Shown in pieces: positions 1 through 7,028 of a DNA stretch of 10,578 bases. Numbering within the stretch: position 1 is the first letter of the stretch; each line of letters starts with the position of its first letter. The stretch is from an uncultured Eubacteriales bacterium (GTDB lineage Bacteria > Bacillota > Clostridia > Oscillospirales > Acutalibacteraceae). The stretch covers positions 1 through 10,578 of the forward strand of contig CAKVDR010000019.1 of assembly GCA_934726435.1 (NCBI GenBank). Direction: 5' to 3'. Under the pieces are notes generated by a model that was not told where the DNA came from, searched no databases, and saw nothing but the letters and a program-made list of their open reading frames with translations. The position numbers were made by a program, and so were the translations under genes.

Positions 1-1010
1 AAAATATATCTGTAAGCATTATCGTTATCAACTACTACAAACCAAGCCATTTCTTGACCACCATCAGTCTCAGAAAACAAAATCGGTTTGTCAAGACAAT
101 CCCTTATGTTAATAAGGTCAACAAAATCATCAACATCTATGAAACTAAGCGATGAAATGTCTCTAATCTCATCAACATTGGAAATTACTCTTCCATAATG
201 GCTTAATATATCCCTTTTTCTCTTATCATAAAGTGATTGTTCACTTTTTACTTTTAAATAATGTTTGATCAAAGTCCATACAACTAATGCAGCATATGCA
301 GCACAAGCAAGCCCAATAATGAAGAAAATAACATTCCACATCTTGTTAGGCGAAACTTCGATTTTTTCCTTTTTCTCGTCTATTTCTTTGTAAGCCACGT
401 CAACAGCAACAGTTCTGTCTGTTAAAGGAACTGTAAGCCCAAGTTCACTCGTGTCACTTATAGGCGATGAGAATCCTCCGCCATTTGCAGTTAACTCAAT
501 TTTCATAGAAAGATTAAGCATGCTGCTATTGCCCGAAAGCGAATATTTGCTTGTAAAATCTTCTATTATTTTATTGTATTCATCGTAATCAAGATCAACT
601 GATTCAGCTAAAGCAATCTCTTTACCGCTAACATTTTTAGTTTTGTCACTAAGCAAATATTTCTCTTTTTCATACAGTAACTTACCGTCAGTTCCACCAT
701 CTTTAACAGACGCCGAAGCTACAATATAATATTTGCAGGTGTAGTCCATGTCTTTATCGCCTTTGAAGCGATAGTTGTAATCAATATTAATATGATCAAT
801 AAGACTTGCAATGTATTTTCTTCCTTTTCCTAAATAAGGAGTATTAAAATCATCATTAGACTTAAGATAAACTTTATAGTCCACATTACCTTCTTCACTA
901 TAACTAAGTTTATTCTCAATTTTAAACACTGATCCTAAATAAAGAAAGAAAATCGAAAGTGCAATCGCGCATACAGCGAAAACAATATTTAATTTTTTTA
1001 CCTTTTTCAA
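1..1010 (-). CDS. DUF5305-family membrane protein (3' end beyond window)
   Basis: The reading frame is open from a TTG at 1010 to the left edge, giving about 336 residues without a stop. It starts MKKVKKLNIVFAV and has a membrane segment at about residues 8-28, an extracytoplasmic domain at about 30-220, a second membrane segment at about 224-248 (MWNVIFFIIGLACAAYAALV) and a cytoplasmic tail. This layout, the strand-rich central domain and the pairing with a SipW-type peptidase fit the DUF5305 family, whose biochemical role is unknown. The TTG is preferred because GGGAG lies about 11 bases upstream and the in-frame stop of the peptidase gene lies only 18 bases upstream, so the two are co-transcribed. 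The C-terminus looks nearly complete. Family assignment is from remembered sequence pattern; the open frame itself is seen directly. Confidence 0.75.
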   Translation of the reverse strand, partial: MKKVKKLNIVFAVCAIALSIFFLYLGSVFKIENKLSYSEEGNVDYKVYLKSNDDFNTPYLGKGRKYIASLIDHINIDYNYRFKGDKDMDYTCKYYIVASASVKDGGTDGKLLYEKEKYLLSDKTKNVSGKEIALAESVDLDYDEYNKIIEDFTSKYSLSGNSSMLNLSMKIELTANGGGFSSPISDTSELGLTVPLTDRTVAVDVAYKEIDEKKEKIEVSPNKMWNVIFFIIGLACAAYAALVVWTLIKHYLKVKSEQSLYDKRKRDILSHYGRVISNVDEIRDISSLSFIDVDDFVDLINIRDCLDKPILFSETDGGQEMAWFVVVDNDNAYRYI

Positions 1011-1028
1011 ATCAAGTTCACTCCCTTG

Positions 1029-2225
1029 TTAAAAATTCGCTTGTTCTTTAAGCCATATAGTAGGTAATCCAATTTTAGGTATTCTAAAATCAGTAGTTCC
1101 AATAACATCATCTACACGTGTTATGAAAACATCCTCGGAATCATTAAAATCGCCCTTCGTTCTGAAACAAAGCTCGCCCTTTTCGTTCTCAGTTAATTTA
1201 GTAATTCTGTGAACCAAAATTAAACCCGAATTTTTGAAAACGAGTATCTGACCAACTTGGAGTTTCTGAACTTCTTCTTTACTGAGCTTTTTAACAATAA
1301 TTCCATCGCCTTTCTCAATAGTAGGAGTCATTGAACCGGAACCAATAACTACTAAATGATATTTAAAAAACCCGCTAATGAGTGCAACGAAACATACCAT
1401 AAACAAAGCTATGATATATTTTAAAATCGTCAAAGCGATTTTTATCTTTCTGTTGTAAAATTTCACAGTGTCGTGCCTGTAAGAAAGATAAAAATAATAG
1501 AAGAAAATTACAGGTACAACAATATTGAAAATAGTCTGCAGATATTCCCCGACGTTTGGGATTATCGGCACAAAATAAACCGGAAGTTCAAAAATGAACC
1601 TGTAAAAAATCGCCGGTTTATAGCTGACTTTAGCAGCCACGTATGTTAGCGCCACGTTTTTCACAGCACTTGGCACAACATAGAATCCTATTAAATTAAC
1701 CATACTGCTGATGTTAGTAAAGTCGCTGCTGTAAATATTGTCGGAAACGTCGCAAAGCGTCAGAACAATAATAAGAAGAATTCTAACAGCTTTATCTTTT
1801 TTGCAGTTAGTAACAACCAAATATCGGAATAGCTCCATAACAACAATGTAAATCGCGGTTCCTAGAATATTACCAAACATGCTGCCAAATGAAAGATTGT
1901 TACTGTTTAAATAGAAACCCGTGAAAATACCAAGCAAATACGTTAAGATGTAATAAAGCGCTCCGATTATTGTGATCGTGCATATTGCATCACTCAAATA
2001 CCGCTTGTTCTCCGGTATCATTCCCAAGTAAACATACAACACCGCAAAAATTACTCCAACAATACCTGTTAAAAACCCTTTCGAGACAATATCTCTTAAA
2101 AAGCTATCAACAAAAAGCATGCAGGCTAAAAATAACTCAGCTGAAATTAAAATTATTTTATGTTTATTCAATTTTCTTACCCTACACATTCTAAAAAATT
2201 TCTCTTTCAGTCTATATTTTATCAA
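1029..2225 (-). CDS. sipW: SipW-type signal peptidase I with polytopic N-terminal domain
   Basis: Membrane signal peptidase of the ER/archaeal/SipW type, which uses Ser-His-Asp rather than Ser-Lys. Numbered from the TTG at 2225, the catalytic serine is S298 in GSGSMTP, the histidine is H339 in LVHRITK, and the acidic residue lies in TKGDFNDSED (D359 or D365). The protease part fills only residues 280-398. Residues 25-250 hold about six to seven hydrophobic segments, whereas the classical SipW is about 190 residues with one or two anchors. It very likely cleaves the secreted protein encoded upstream at 2552-3316. The start is unsure: TTG 2225 is the longest frame but has no Shine-Dalgarno. ATG 2189 has only a weak GAAAGAG, and TTG 2171 has AGGGT about eight bases upstream. 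The stop is followed after 18 bases by the DUF5305 gene. Confidence 0.88.
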   Translation of the reverse strand: MIKYRLKEKFFRMCRVRKLNKHKIILISAELFLACMLFVDSFLRDIVSKGFLTGIVGVIFAVLYVYLGMIPENKRYLSDAICTITIIGALYYILTYLLGIFTGFYLNSNNLSFGSMFGNILGTAIYIVVMELFRYLVVTNCKKDKAVRILLIIVLTLCDVSDNIYSSDFTNISSMVNLIGFYVVPSAVKNVALTYVAAKVSYKPAIFYRFIFELPVYFVPIIPNVGEYLQTIFNIVVPVIFFYYFYLSYRHDTVKFYNRKIKIALTILKYIIALFMVCFVALISGFFKYHLVVIGSGSMTPTIEKGDGIIVKKLSKEEVQKLQVGQILVFKNSGLILVHRITKLTENEKGELCFRTKGDFNDSEDVFITRVDDVIGTTDFRIPKIGLPTIWLKEQANF

Positions 2226-2453
2226 TCAAATTGACAATTCATTACATACATCATCGAAAATTCCAAATTCACATTTTAAAATTAAAACCCGGCATATAAC
2301 ATAAGAGTTTATTAAAATGAAACGAGCCTTTGCAAAATTTAAGATGCTTGCAAACATAATTTTTAAATTTAAATAAGACTAGTAACTAAAAACACTTAAT
2401 ATAAACGCCGAGTTTGAATTCTGTTTATTTTGAATAATTTAGGTTAAATTGGG

Positions 2454-2473
2454 TGGCAACCGAAAGGCTGCCA
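2454..2473 (-). promoter_or_regulatory. Intercistronic stem-loop, possible attenuator or mRNA-end protector
   Basis: On the minus strand UGGCAGCC pairs with GGUUGCCA around a UUUC loop, an 8-bp stem with one G:U pair. The plus-strand version would carry an A·C mismatch, so the element is built for minus-strand RNA. No U-tract follows (CCCAAUUUAACC), so it is not a standard intrinsic terminator. Its place about 80 bases behind the secreted-protein stop suggests differential expression: abundant structural protein, less peptidase. That role is inferred. Confidence 0.5.
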
Positions 2474-2484
2474 TTAATTTTTAT

Positions 2485-2540
2485 AAATAGATTTTGGGGA
2501 CATCTATTTTTAAATTTTAAATTTTTGTATGAATAGATCT
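2485..2540 (-). repeat. Three copies of an ATCTATT/AATAGAT element able to form alternative stems
   Basis: AAATAGAT (2485-2492) and ATCTATTT (2502-2509) form a perfect 8-bp inverted repeat around a 9-base loop. A third copy, AATAGATC at 2533-2539 just behind the stop codon of the secreted-protein gene, could pair with the middle copy instead. In minus-strand RNA the two hairpins would be mutually exclusive. The stems are AT-rich and short, so chance is possible. Confidence 0.35.
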
Positions 2541-2551
2541 TTTTAGGTTTT

Positions 2552-3316
2552 TTAACCATTTTCTATATCTGCTTCCCAGTTTGGACTAACTGAGAAAGTG
2601 AATTTCGAACTACCACTAATATTATTGCTTGTATCATTATAATTTTTGAAACCAACTCTTAAGTACCATGTAGTTGTTCCACCAGCTGTCAAGTAATTAG
2701 GAGCATCAGCTGATTCCGATCCACTTCCACTATAAACTTCTAATGGAACTGAGCATGGTGAAACAAAGTTTGCATCTTCACATTTAGTATAAAGCACTGC
2801 ATCTATGTTAGACACATCTGCATCTCCTTCGGATTTGCTAATAGTAACATCAGGACGTGTTTTAAGTTTCATGCCATTGGCGGAATCATTTTTTATATCT
2901 AACTTGTATACTATAAACGAGCCATAGTCATTAAGTTTAGCCCCTGTAATTTGGACTGTATCATCTGTTTTTTTAGTTTTAATCAACTCAAATTTTTCTC
3001 CGGGTTCCGCCAAAGACTTAGTCAAACCCTCAGAAAAGCCAGTTGAAAGAATCAATCCCGGTTTGTTAGCATCTTTACGTCCATCAAAAATGCCACCACT
3101 CTGTGTTTCTTTTTCATTGCTGATATATTCATCATTTGTTGAACCTATACCATGTGCTGCTGAACTGTTTTGAAAATGAACATAACCAACATTTACTGAT
3201 GCACCTTCGCCCTTGATGTTGAGCGTTGATGAAAGTGCTGCATACGCTATTGAGAGCACGCCCAAACCTGCCACTAATCCTACCGCCCATGTGAGTTTTT
3301 TGCTTTCCTTGTTCAT
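2552..3316 (-). CDS. TasA/camelysin-like secreted protein with SipW-type signal peptide
   Basis: A secreted structural-type protein of 254 residues, probably a fibre or matrix subunit. The N-terminus MNKESKKLTWAVGLVAGLGV leads into IAYAALSSTLNIKGEG. This is the signature of SipW-dependent precursors, with cleavage expected after A26 (AYA|ALSS). The mature part is strand-rich, with the pattern GAKLNDYGSF at 125-134 seen in such proteins, and ends in FSVSPNWEAD without LPXTG or a membrane anchor. Two cysteines (C179 and C188) could form a small disulfide loop. The frame extends seven codons further upstream to ATG 3337, but AAAGGTGG at 3326-3333 stands nine bases before ATG 3316, so the shorter start is chosen. 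The neighbouring signal peptidase is its likely processing enzyme. The family is recognised by pattern; fibre formation is inferred. Confidence 0.82.
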   Translation of the reverse strand: MNKESKKLTWAVGLVAGLGVLSIAYAALSSTLNIKGEGASVNVGYVHFQNSSAAHGIGSTNDEYISNEKETQSGGIFDGRKDANKPGLILSTGFSEGLTKSLAEPGEKFELIKTKKTDDTVQITGAKLNDYGSFIVYKLDIKNDSANGMKLKTRPDVTISKSEGDADVSNIDAVLYTKCEDANFVSPCSVPLEVYSGSGSESADAPNYLTAGGTTTWYLRVGFKNYNDTSNNISGSSKFTFSVSPNWEADIENG

Positions 3317-3325
3317 AATAATTTG

Positions 3326-3333
3326 CCACCTTT
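3326..3333 (-). promoter_or_regulatory. Shine-Dalgarno site deciding the start of the TasA-like gene
   Basis: AAAGGTGG on the minus strand ends nine bases before ATG 3316 and lies inside the codons that would follow the alternative ATG 3337. It supports the downstream start. Confidence 0.75.
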
Positions 3334-3369
3334 CCATTTATTTTTCATTTTATTTATTCTTCGTAGACT

Positions 3370-3398
3370 ATAGTATCTAAAATCAAAAAATAAGTCAA
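3370..3398 (-). promoter_or_regulatory. Promoter of the secreted-protein/signal peptidase operon
   Basis: On the minus strand the -35 TTGACT (3393-3398) and -10 TACTAT (3370-3375) are separated by 17 bases. An alternative -10 reading TATAGT would have a 20-base spacer. The start codon follows about 54 bases downstream of the -10. Confidence 0.7.
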
Positions 3399-3578
3399 TC
3401 GTTTTTTGTTACTTTTTCAAATATTTTAAAAATTTTAGCAAATTTTAAAACTTTTATTACTTTTTTGGCAACTAATTTGAATTTTATTTAAATTATATAA
3501 AATCATCCTCAAGCACTACATATTTATATATCCATCAGCATAAAATGCCCCTTAAAAAATATTATTGTCAAAATATCA

Positions 3579-3607
3579 TTGATTTATGTGTTTAAAAAAG
3601 GTATAAT
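3579..3607 (+). promoter_or_regulatory. Promoter of the divergent secreted-protein gene
   Basis: TTGATT (3579-3584), a 17-base spacer and a perfect TATAAT (3602-3607) lie 42 bases before ATG 3650. The stretch from 3399 to 3578, between this and the opposite promoter, is very AT-rich and may hold regulatory sites, but no clear operator is visible. Confidence 0.8.
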
Positions 3608-3649
3608 TAGAGTTAAAGTCTTATTAAAATAAAGGAGTAAAAAAATTTT

Positions 3650-4888
3650 ATGAAAAAATCTCAAAAATCAATTGTTTCATCAGCATTATCTTTATTTATT
3701 TTGGCAGGGAATTTTCCGCTAGCATCTGCTGCGCCTTTTCCATGCGACACAGCGCCTTCGTCAAACCCCACGGCAGACTTATTGCAAGATGACAGCAGCT
3801 TATCAACAATTTATCCTGTGTCAACTTCATCAAGCATTGTTGATTTTGATATCATTCCAAGCCATTCTCACCAGTGCACACAAACCGTTGACATCCGTGC
3901 GTATCAGCCCAAAGAAGTTCCCATGCCATACCCAAGATTCATCAGGCAGCAAAACCCTAATGAAACCTCTACTCAGTGTCCAGAACACGTCCAACCACAA
4001 GTTCATACTCAAAATCCAAGTCACGCTTCGCAATCAACAAGTTTCACTAATCAAATTCAGCCGAAATTTGTCCGCATGAACGAAACTTTACCAAAACCAA
4101 CAACCATGCAGGAATCATCTTCAACCCATGAAACTCAGCCATTATCAAAATTCCTGAGATCAGCGTATGCAAATAAAGATTTTAAATCCCCCGCAGAATG
4201 CTTCAAACCCGTTAAAAACCAAGAATCTTCACCTACCGCTTTTAGCCTTATCGCTAAGAAAAAGTGTTTAGACCCGAATATTTCAATTAAAAAAATGTTA
4301 GATACCGAAAAATGTGATATCAGCTTCGACCAAGCATTTGCTAATATTTCGAATTATATTTTTGATTCGTCTGCTCCTGCATTAAAAAATTATACAACTA
4401 AAGAAATTTTAGATAGCCAAAAGAATATTTTCATAAAAACTAAGAATTCAACTTATTTAGAGTATGTATACTATGCTTGTTCTGAATATATTAAAAACTA
4501 TAAATGCTTCGAAATGGATAAACATATCTTGAAAAGATTTTTAGACCTATCCACAGCATTAGGCAATACTGAAGAAAATGCTTGTATCCTTATTTTGATG
4601 TATTCTCAAATCCTTAAGCTTGAATTTCCTCACGATTCAACACTTTCAAAAAGCATTCAAATCGTTTCAAAAAATGTTTCTGAAAAACTTAAAAAATTAT
4701 ACAGTTTAAAATTAAAAAATCCAAGTGAATATCCCAATTGCGTACAACACATATCGCGAATCTATCAAAATCATAAATTTTATCTCGCTACTTATAAATT
4801 AATAATAGTAAATATTCTTAGAGATCTCAAAGGTCCACAAACAATACTTGAAGAAATAAAAATTGATCCATATTTAATTCAAAAATAA
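3650..4888 (+). CDS. Unrecognised secreted protein with Pro/Ser/Thr/Gln-rich N-terminal half
   Basis: A 412-residue protein of unknown function, not recognised as a family member. It starts with a clear Sec signal peptide (KK at 2-3, hydrophobic core about 9-25, likely cleavage after ASA at 25-27). Residues 28-200 are low-complexity and rich in Pro, Ser, Thr and Gln, with motifs such as PMPYPRF and QPQVHTQNP, typical of an unstructured wall-spanning or linker segment. Residues 205-412 are predicted by eye to be mostly helical, with KILDxxx-like amphipathic stretches and scattered cysteines. No LPXTG, SLH or choline-binding repeat was found. A good Shine-Dalgarno (AAAGGAG, 3631-3637) stands 12 bases before ATG 3650. 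Base use changes within the gene: the linker is C-rich, the C-terminal half strongly AT-rich. It is transcribed away from the TasA-like gene and ended by the terminator at 4894-4930. Confidence 0.8.
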   Translation: MKKSQKSIVSSALSLFILAGNFPLASAAPFPCDTAPSSNPTADLLQDDSSLSTIYPVSTSSSIVDFDIIPSHSHQCTQTVDIRAYQPKEVPMPYPRFIRQQNPNETSTQCPEHVQPQVHTQNPSHASQSTSFTNQIQPKFVRMNETLPKPTTMQESSSTHETQPLSKFLRSAYANKDFKSPAECFKPVKNQESSPTAFSLIAKKKCLDPNISIKKMLDTEKCDISFDQAFANISNYIFDSSAPALKNYTTKEILDSQKNIFIKTKNSTYLEYVYYACSEYIKNYKCFEMDKHILKRFLDLSTALGNTEENACILILMYSQILKLEFPHDSTLSKSIQIVSKNVSEKLKKLYSLKLKNPSEYPNCVQHISRIYQNHKFYLATYKLIIVNILRDLKGPQTILEEIKIDPYLIQK

Positions 4889-4893
4889 AATTC

Positions 4894-4930
4894 ACCCTGC
4901 AAGGTAGTTTAATCCTTACAGGGTATTTTT
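4894..4930 (+). terminator. Intrinsic terminator, probably bidirectional
   Basis: ACCCTGCAAGG (4894-4904) and CCTTACAGGGT (4914-4924) form an 11-bp stem with one mismatch, followed on the plus strand by ATTTTTAT. Minus-strand RNA would have a perfect stem with one U:G pair followed by GAAUUUUAUUUUU. It lies between the stop of the plus-strand gene and the convergent minus-strand operon, so it can serve both. Confidence 0.85.
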
Positions 4931-4990
4931 ATGCACAAAAAGTTTTATCTGCAATTATAATATTTTCAATATTGAGTTTTTTATTCAAAG

Positions 4991-5376
4991 TTAATTATCA
5001 TCAGCTATTTTTGGAAAATCTTTAAATATATGACGTTTACTCAAACAGTAATCTCTAACTATATTTGCGATACCTATTGAAATTAAATGATTTTCAGAAT
5101 GAACATAGTTTATCGCAAAACTTTTGCATTCAGCATCGGGTATATTATAAAGGAAAAGACCGTATCATTGAAAATAAAATTAGACATTTCATTTAAAGTT
5201 TTTTCGATGAATATTCTTTTTAGCTTATAATCGCCTTTTGGTTCAGTCAAAGTATTTTTATATCTTCTACAATATCATTACAGTAATTACGCTCACAGGG
5301 TCGATGGCATTTGTTTTTTCGAAGCTGTAAGCGCATTGATTAAAAATACACAAAATCACTATTTTTTAGATTTCAT
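4991..5376 (-). pseudogene. Frameshifted remnant of a small exported protein
   Basis: This stretch carries no intact gene, but protein-like segments run through different minus-strand frames in one continuous order. From ATG 5376, eight bases after the DUF4825 stop, comes MKSKK, two stops, then FCVFLINALTAS, which resembles a signal peptide. A frame change gives FEKTNAIDPVSV. Next come RNYCNDIVEDIK and TLTEPKGDYKLKRIFIEKTL. About 27 codons later a further shift gives IPDAECKSFAINYVHSENHL, ending KDFPKIADDN at a stop at 4991. Joined, they would encode an exported protein of about 120 residues, the third gene of the minus-strand operon. Four or so small indels break it. The parent family is not recognised. 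Sequencing error is an alternative to true decay. Confidence 0.6.
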
Positions 5377-5384
5377 ATTTAATT

Positions 5385-5876
5385 TTATCTTTCTTTATAA
5401 TATCCTAAACTAGTCAAAAATGAATGCAGCTGCTCAGGGGTTTTTGCATAATCTTTTATGTCAGCATACTTTCGAGCTATACTATCAACTGTCGCCTCAA
5501 TATGCTGGGTATTATTTATATTCCAATGAATCTCAGAGGCATTTTCAATAAGCGCTAAAAGTATTGCACTGTATTCTTCGTATGATAAATCGCCAGTTTT
5601 ATCACCATTAACATTTATAATTAAAATATTATCTCCTTCAGTGTCGGCTTTGATTTCTATGTTCAAGTTTTCGGCTATTTTTAATTCGTTAATGATTCTC
5701 ATGTCAGCCGAGGAATCGCCAATATACTTATTTTTGATACTATACAAATATTTAGACTTTTCTTCGTTTGAATTCAGATTTTTATTACTTAAATTTTTAA
5801 ATAGTACAATTGAAATTATCGCCACGCACCCAACAATGCAAATCCACATTAATTTTTTTAAAACCGTCTTTTTCAA
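5385..5876 (-). CDS. Membrane-anchored DUF4825-family protein
   Basis: A 163-residue protein with one N-terminal membrane segment (about residues 9-26, WICIVGCVAIISIVLF) and an extracytoplasmic domain. Residues 43-120 match the DUF4825 pattern: YLYSIKNKYIGDSSADMRII, a strand pair around IEIKADTEG and LIINVNG, then YSAILLALIENASEIHWNIN. DUF4825 occurs as a free-standing anchored domain and at the C-terminus of some BlaR1-like sensors; its ligand is unknown. The start is TTG 5876, with AGGGAG about ten bases upstream and the stop of the preceding gene 18 bases upstream, so translation is probably coupled. The C-terminal 40 residues are helical and charged. It sits between the signal-peptide protein at 5895-6980 and the decayed gene at 4991-5376. 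Confidence 0.75.
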   Translation of the reverse strand: MKKTVLKKLMWICIVGCVAIISIVLFKNLSNKNLNSNEEKSKYLYSIKNKYIGDSSADMRIINELKIAENLNIEIKADTEGDNILIINVNGDKTGDLSYEEYSAILLALIENASEIHWNINNTQHIEATVDSIARKYADIKDYAKTPEQLHSFLTSLGYYKER

Positions 5877-5894
5877 ATCAATATACTCCCTAAA

Positions 5895-6980
5895 TTATTT
5901 AAAAAATTTTGCTTTTAACCATTTGCAAGTACCGATTAATCCTATTATTCCTGTTGCCACAACTAAGAAAGCCAGGATTTTTGAGCACCACTTTTTGGGT
6001 ACACTTTTTTCTTCAGATTCTTTACCTTTCGTTCCATACTCTTCAGCACTACCGTCAGATCTTTCTCCGAGATTCCCGAATCTTTTATTGTCATTACTCC
6101 GTGACGAACATTCATTTTCTTGTTTTTCTTCCAGGCCGCCAGTTGTTTTCAAATTAGTTTCTGCCATGAAATTTTTTTGCGGAACTTGAGTTGAATCAAG
6201 ATTCAAATGATTTATTCTTTTTTTAAAATTCAATCCGGAAAAATTGCCCGGTAATACCCTTTCCAAGAAAATGCTTCTATACATTTCCCCGGCAGCCCAT
6301 GCAATCGAACTTCTAACACCCCATTCAATGCCAACATCCGGGTGACCTCTACCCCATTTGTTGTCACCATCTACGTAAAACGCTTCAACTCCAAGAGTAT
6401 ATCTGTTAAGCTGCTCTTTACGCTCGGCATAAACTTCGGGGTCTAGCTTTTCTTTATTATAAGTAATGAAATTCAAAGCATTATACCAACCATTGCGGCC
6501 AAAAGATTCTAAATACCTTATGCAATTGTTCAAAGTATTATCCATTTTTATGAAAGACGAAACATCTTTTTTGTAGTAAGTGTTGCTGTTCACTATGGGT
6601 GTTAATTTTTCGTCTGCAATATCATAAATAATGACTGCGCCCGTGCATTTTTTCAAAAAGTCGCCAAGTTCACGGCTCGGATTTAACACCGCATTTGAAT
6701 TTATTACGTTAAAATAAACATTATATTTTATGCCACCATAATGAGAATGTACAACCACATTTTTGTTATTATTAACCTTATTTAATTTTATAAGTTCTCT
6801 CTTATCATCATTATATTCATAATCATAAAGCTTCTCTATGTAATTTTCGGCTATATCAGTGTTATCGCAAAACACAGCAATACAGGCGCTGAATTCTCTA
6901 GTTGCGTAAGCATTCGAACTGAAAAAAACAGAAAAAATTATAAGCAAGCAACTCATGAAAAATGAACTTATTTTTTTCAT
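5895..6980 (-). CDS. Exported, C-terminally anchored protein, possible P-loop-less Ras-like fold
   Basis: A 361-residue protein not assigned with confidence. It has a signal peptide (1-26, ending SSNAYA), a globular part (about 28-250), a hydrophilic linker rich in Glu, Ser, Gly and Lys (about 275-330), a membrane segment (335-353, ILAFLVVATGIIGLIG) and a basic tail KAKFFK, so the globular part would face outside. The order of strand-like stretches recalls small GTPases: FSACIAVFCD (30-39), YNVYFNVI (86-93), CTGAVIIYDIADEK (112-125, compare Rab GAxxxIIVYDITD) and ALNFITYNKEKLD (168-180, near the NKxD position). The Walker A GxxxxGK[ST] is absent, so GTP binding is unlikely; the fold itself is only inferred. 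A GAGGGG Shine-Dalgarno precedes ATG 6980, with its own promoter at 7029-7057. It heads an operon with the DUF4825 gene. Confidence 0.8.
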   Translation of the reverse strand: MKKISSFFMSCLLIIFSVFFSSNAYATREFSACIAVFCDNTDIAENYIEKLYDYEYNDDKRELIKLNKVNNNKNVVVHSHYGGIKYNVYFNVINSNAVLNPSRELGDFLKKCTGAVIIYDIADEKLTPIVNSNTYYKKDVSSFIKMDNTLNNCIRYLESFGRNGWYNALNFITYNKEKLDPEVYAERKEQLNRYTLGVEAFYVDGDNKWGRGHPDVGIEWGVRSSIAWAAGEMYRSIFLERVLPGNFSGLNFKKRINHLNLDSTQVPQKNFMAETNLKTTGGLEEKQENECSSRSNDNKRFGNLGERSDGSAEEYGTKGKESEEKSVPKKWCSKILAFLVVATGIIGLIGTCKWLKAKFFK

Positions 6981-7028
6981 TATATCCCCTCAATTTTATT
7001 AAAAATAATTTAACTTTAAACAATTTTA

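Larger units (their letters stand above)
2226..2551 (-). other. Intercistronic gap between fibre-like protein and signal peptidase genes
   Basis: This 326-base AT-rich gap holds no convincing gene on either strand. It contains the hairpins listed separately (2454-2473 and 2485-2540). No good promoter was found close to the peptidase gene. TTGCAA occurs twice (around 2330-2352, minus strand), but no -10 element stands at a convincing distance. The peptidase is therefore probably read through from the promoter at 3370-3398. Confidence 0.5.

Noticed and set aside
5340..5370. Terminator directly behind the DUF4825 gene
   Set aside because: Only an A/T-only stem AAAATA/TATTTT can form; the sequence is better explained as the start of the decayed downstream gene.
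5641..6189. Long plus-strand open frame of 182 codons across two minus-strand genes
   Set aside because: It lies antisense to the DUF4825 gene and the 3' part of its operon partner, lacks a Shine-Dalgarno, and has the Phe/Leu/Ser-rich composition of a reverse-strand shadow.
6240..6265. LPGNF in the 5895-6980 protein as a sortase signal
   Set aside because: It is not LPXTG, it lies about 90 residues before the membrane segment, and the hydrophilic linker intervenes.
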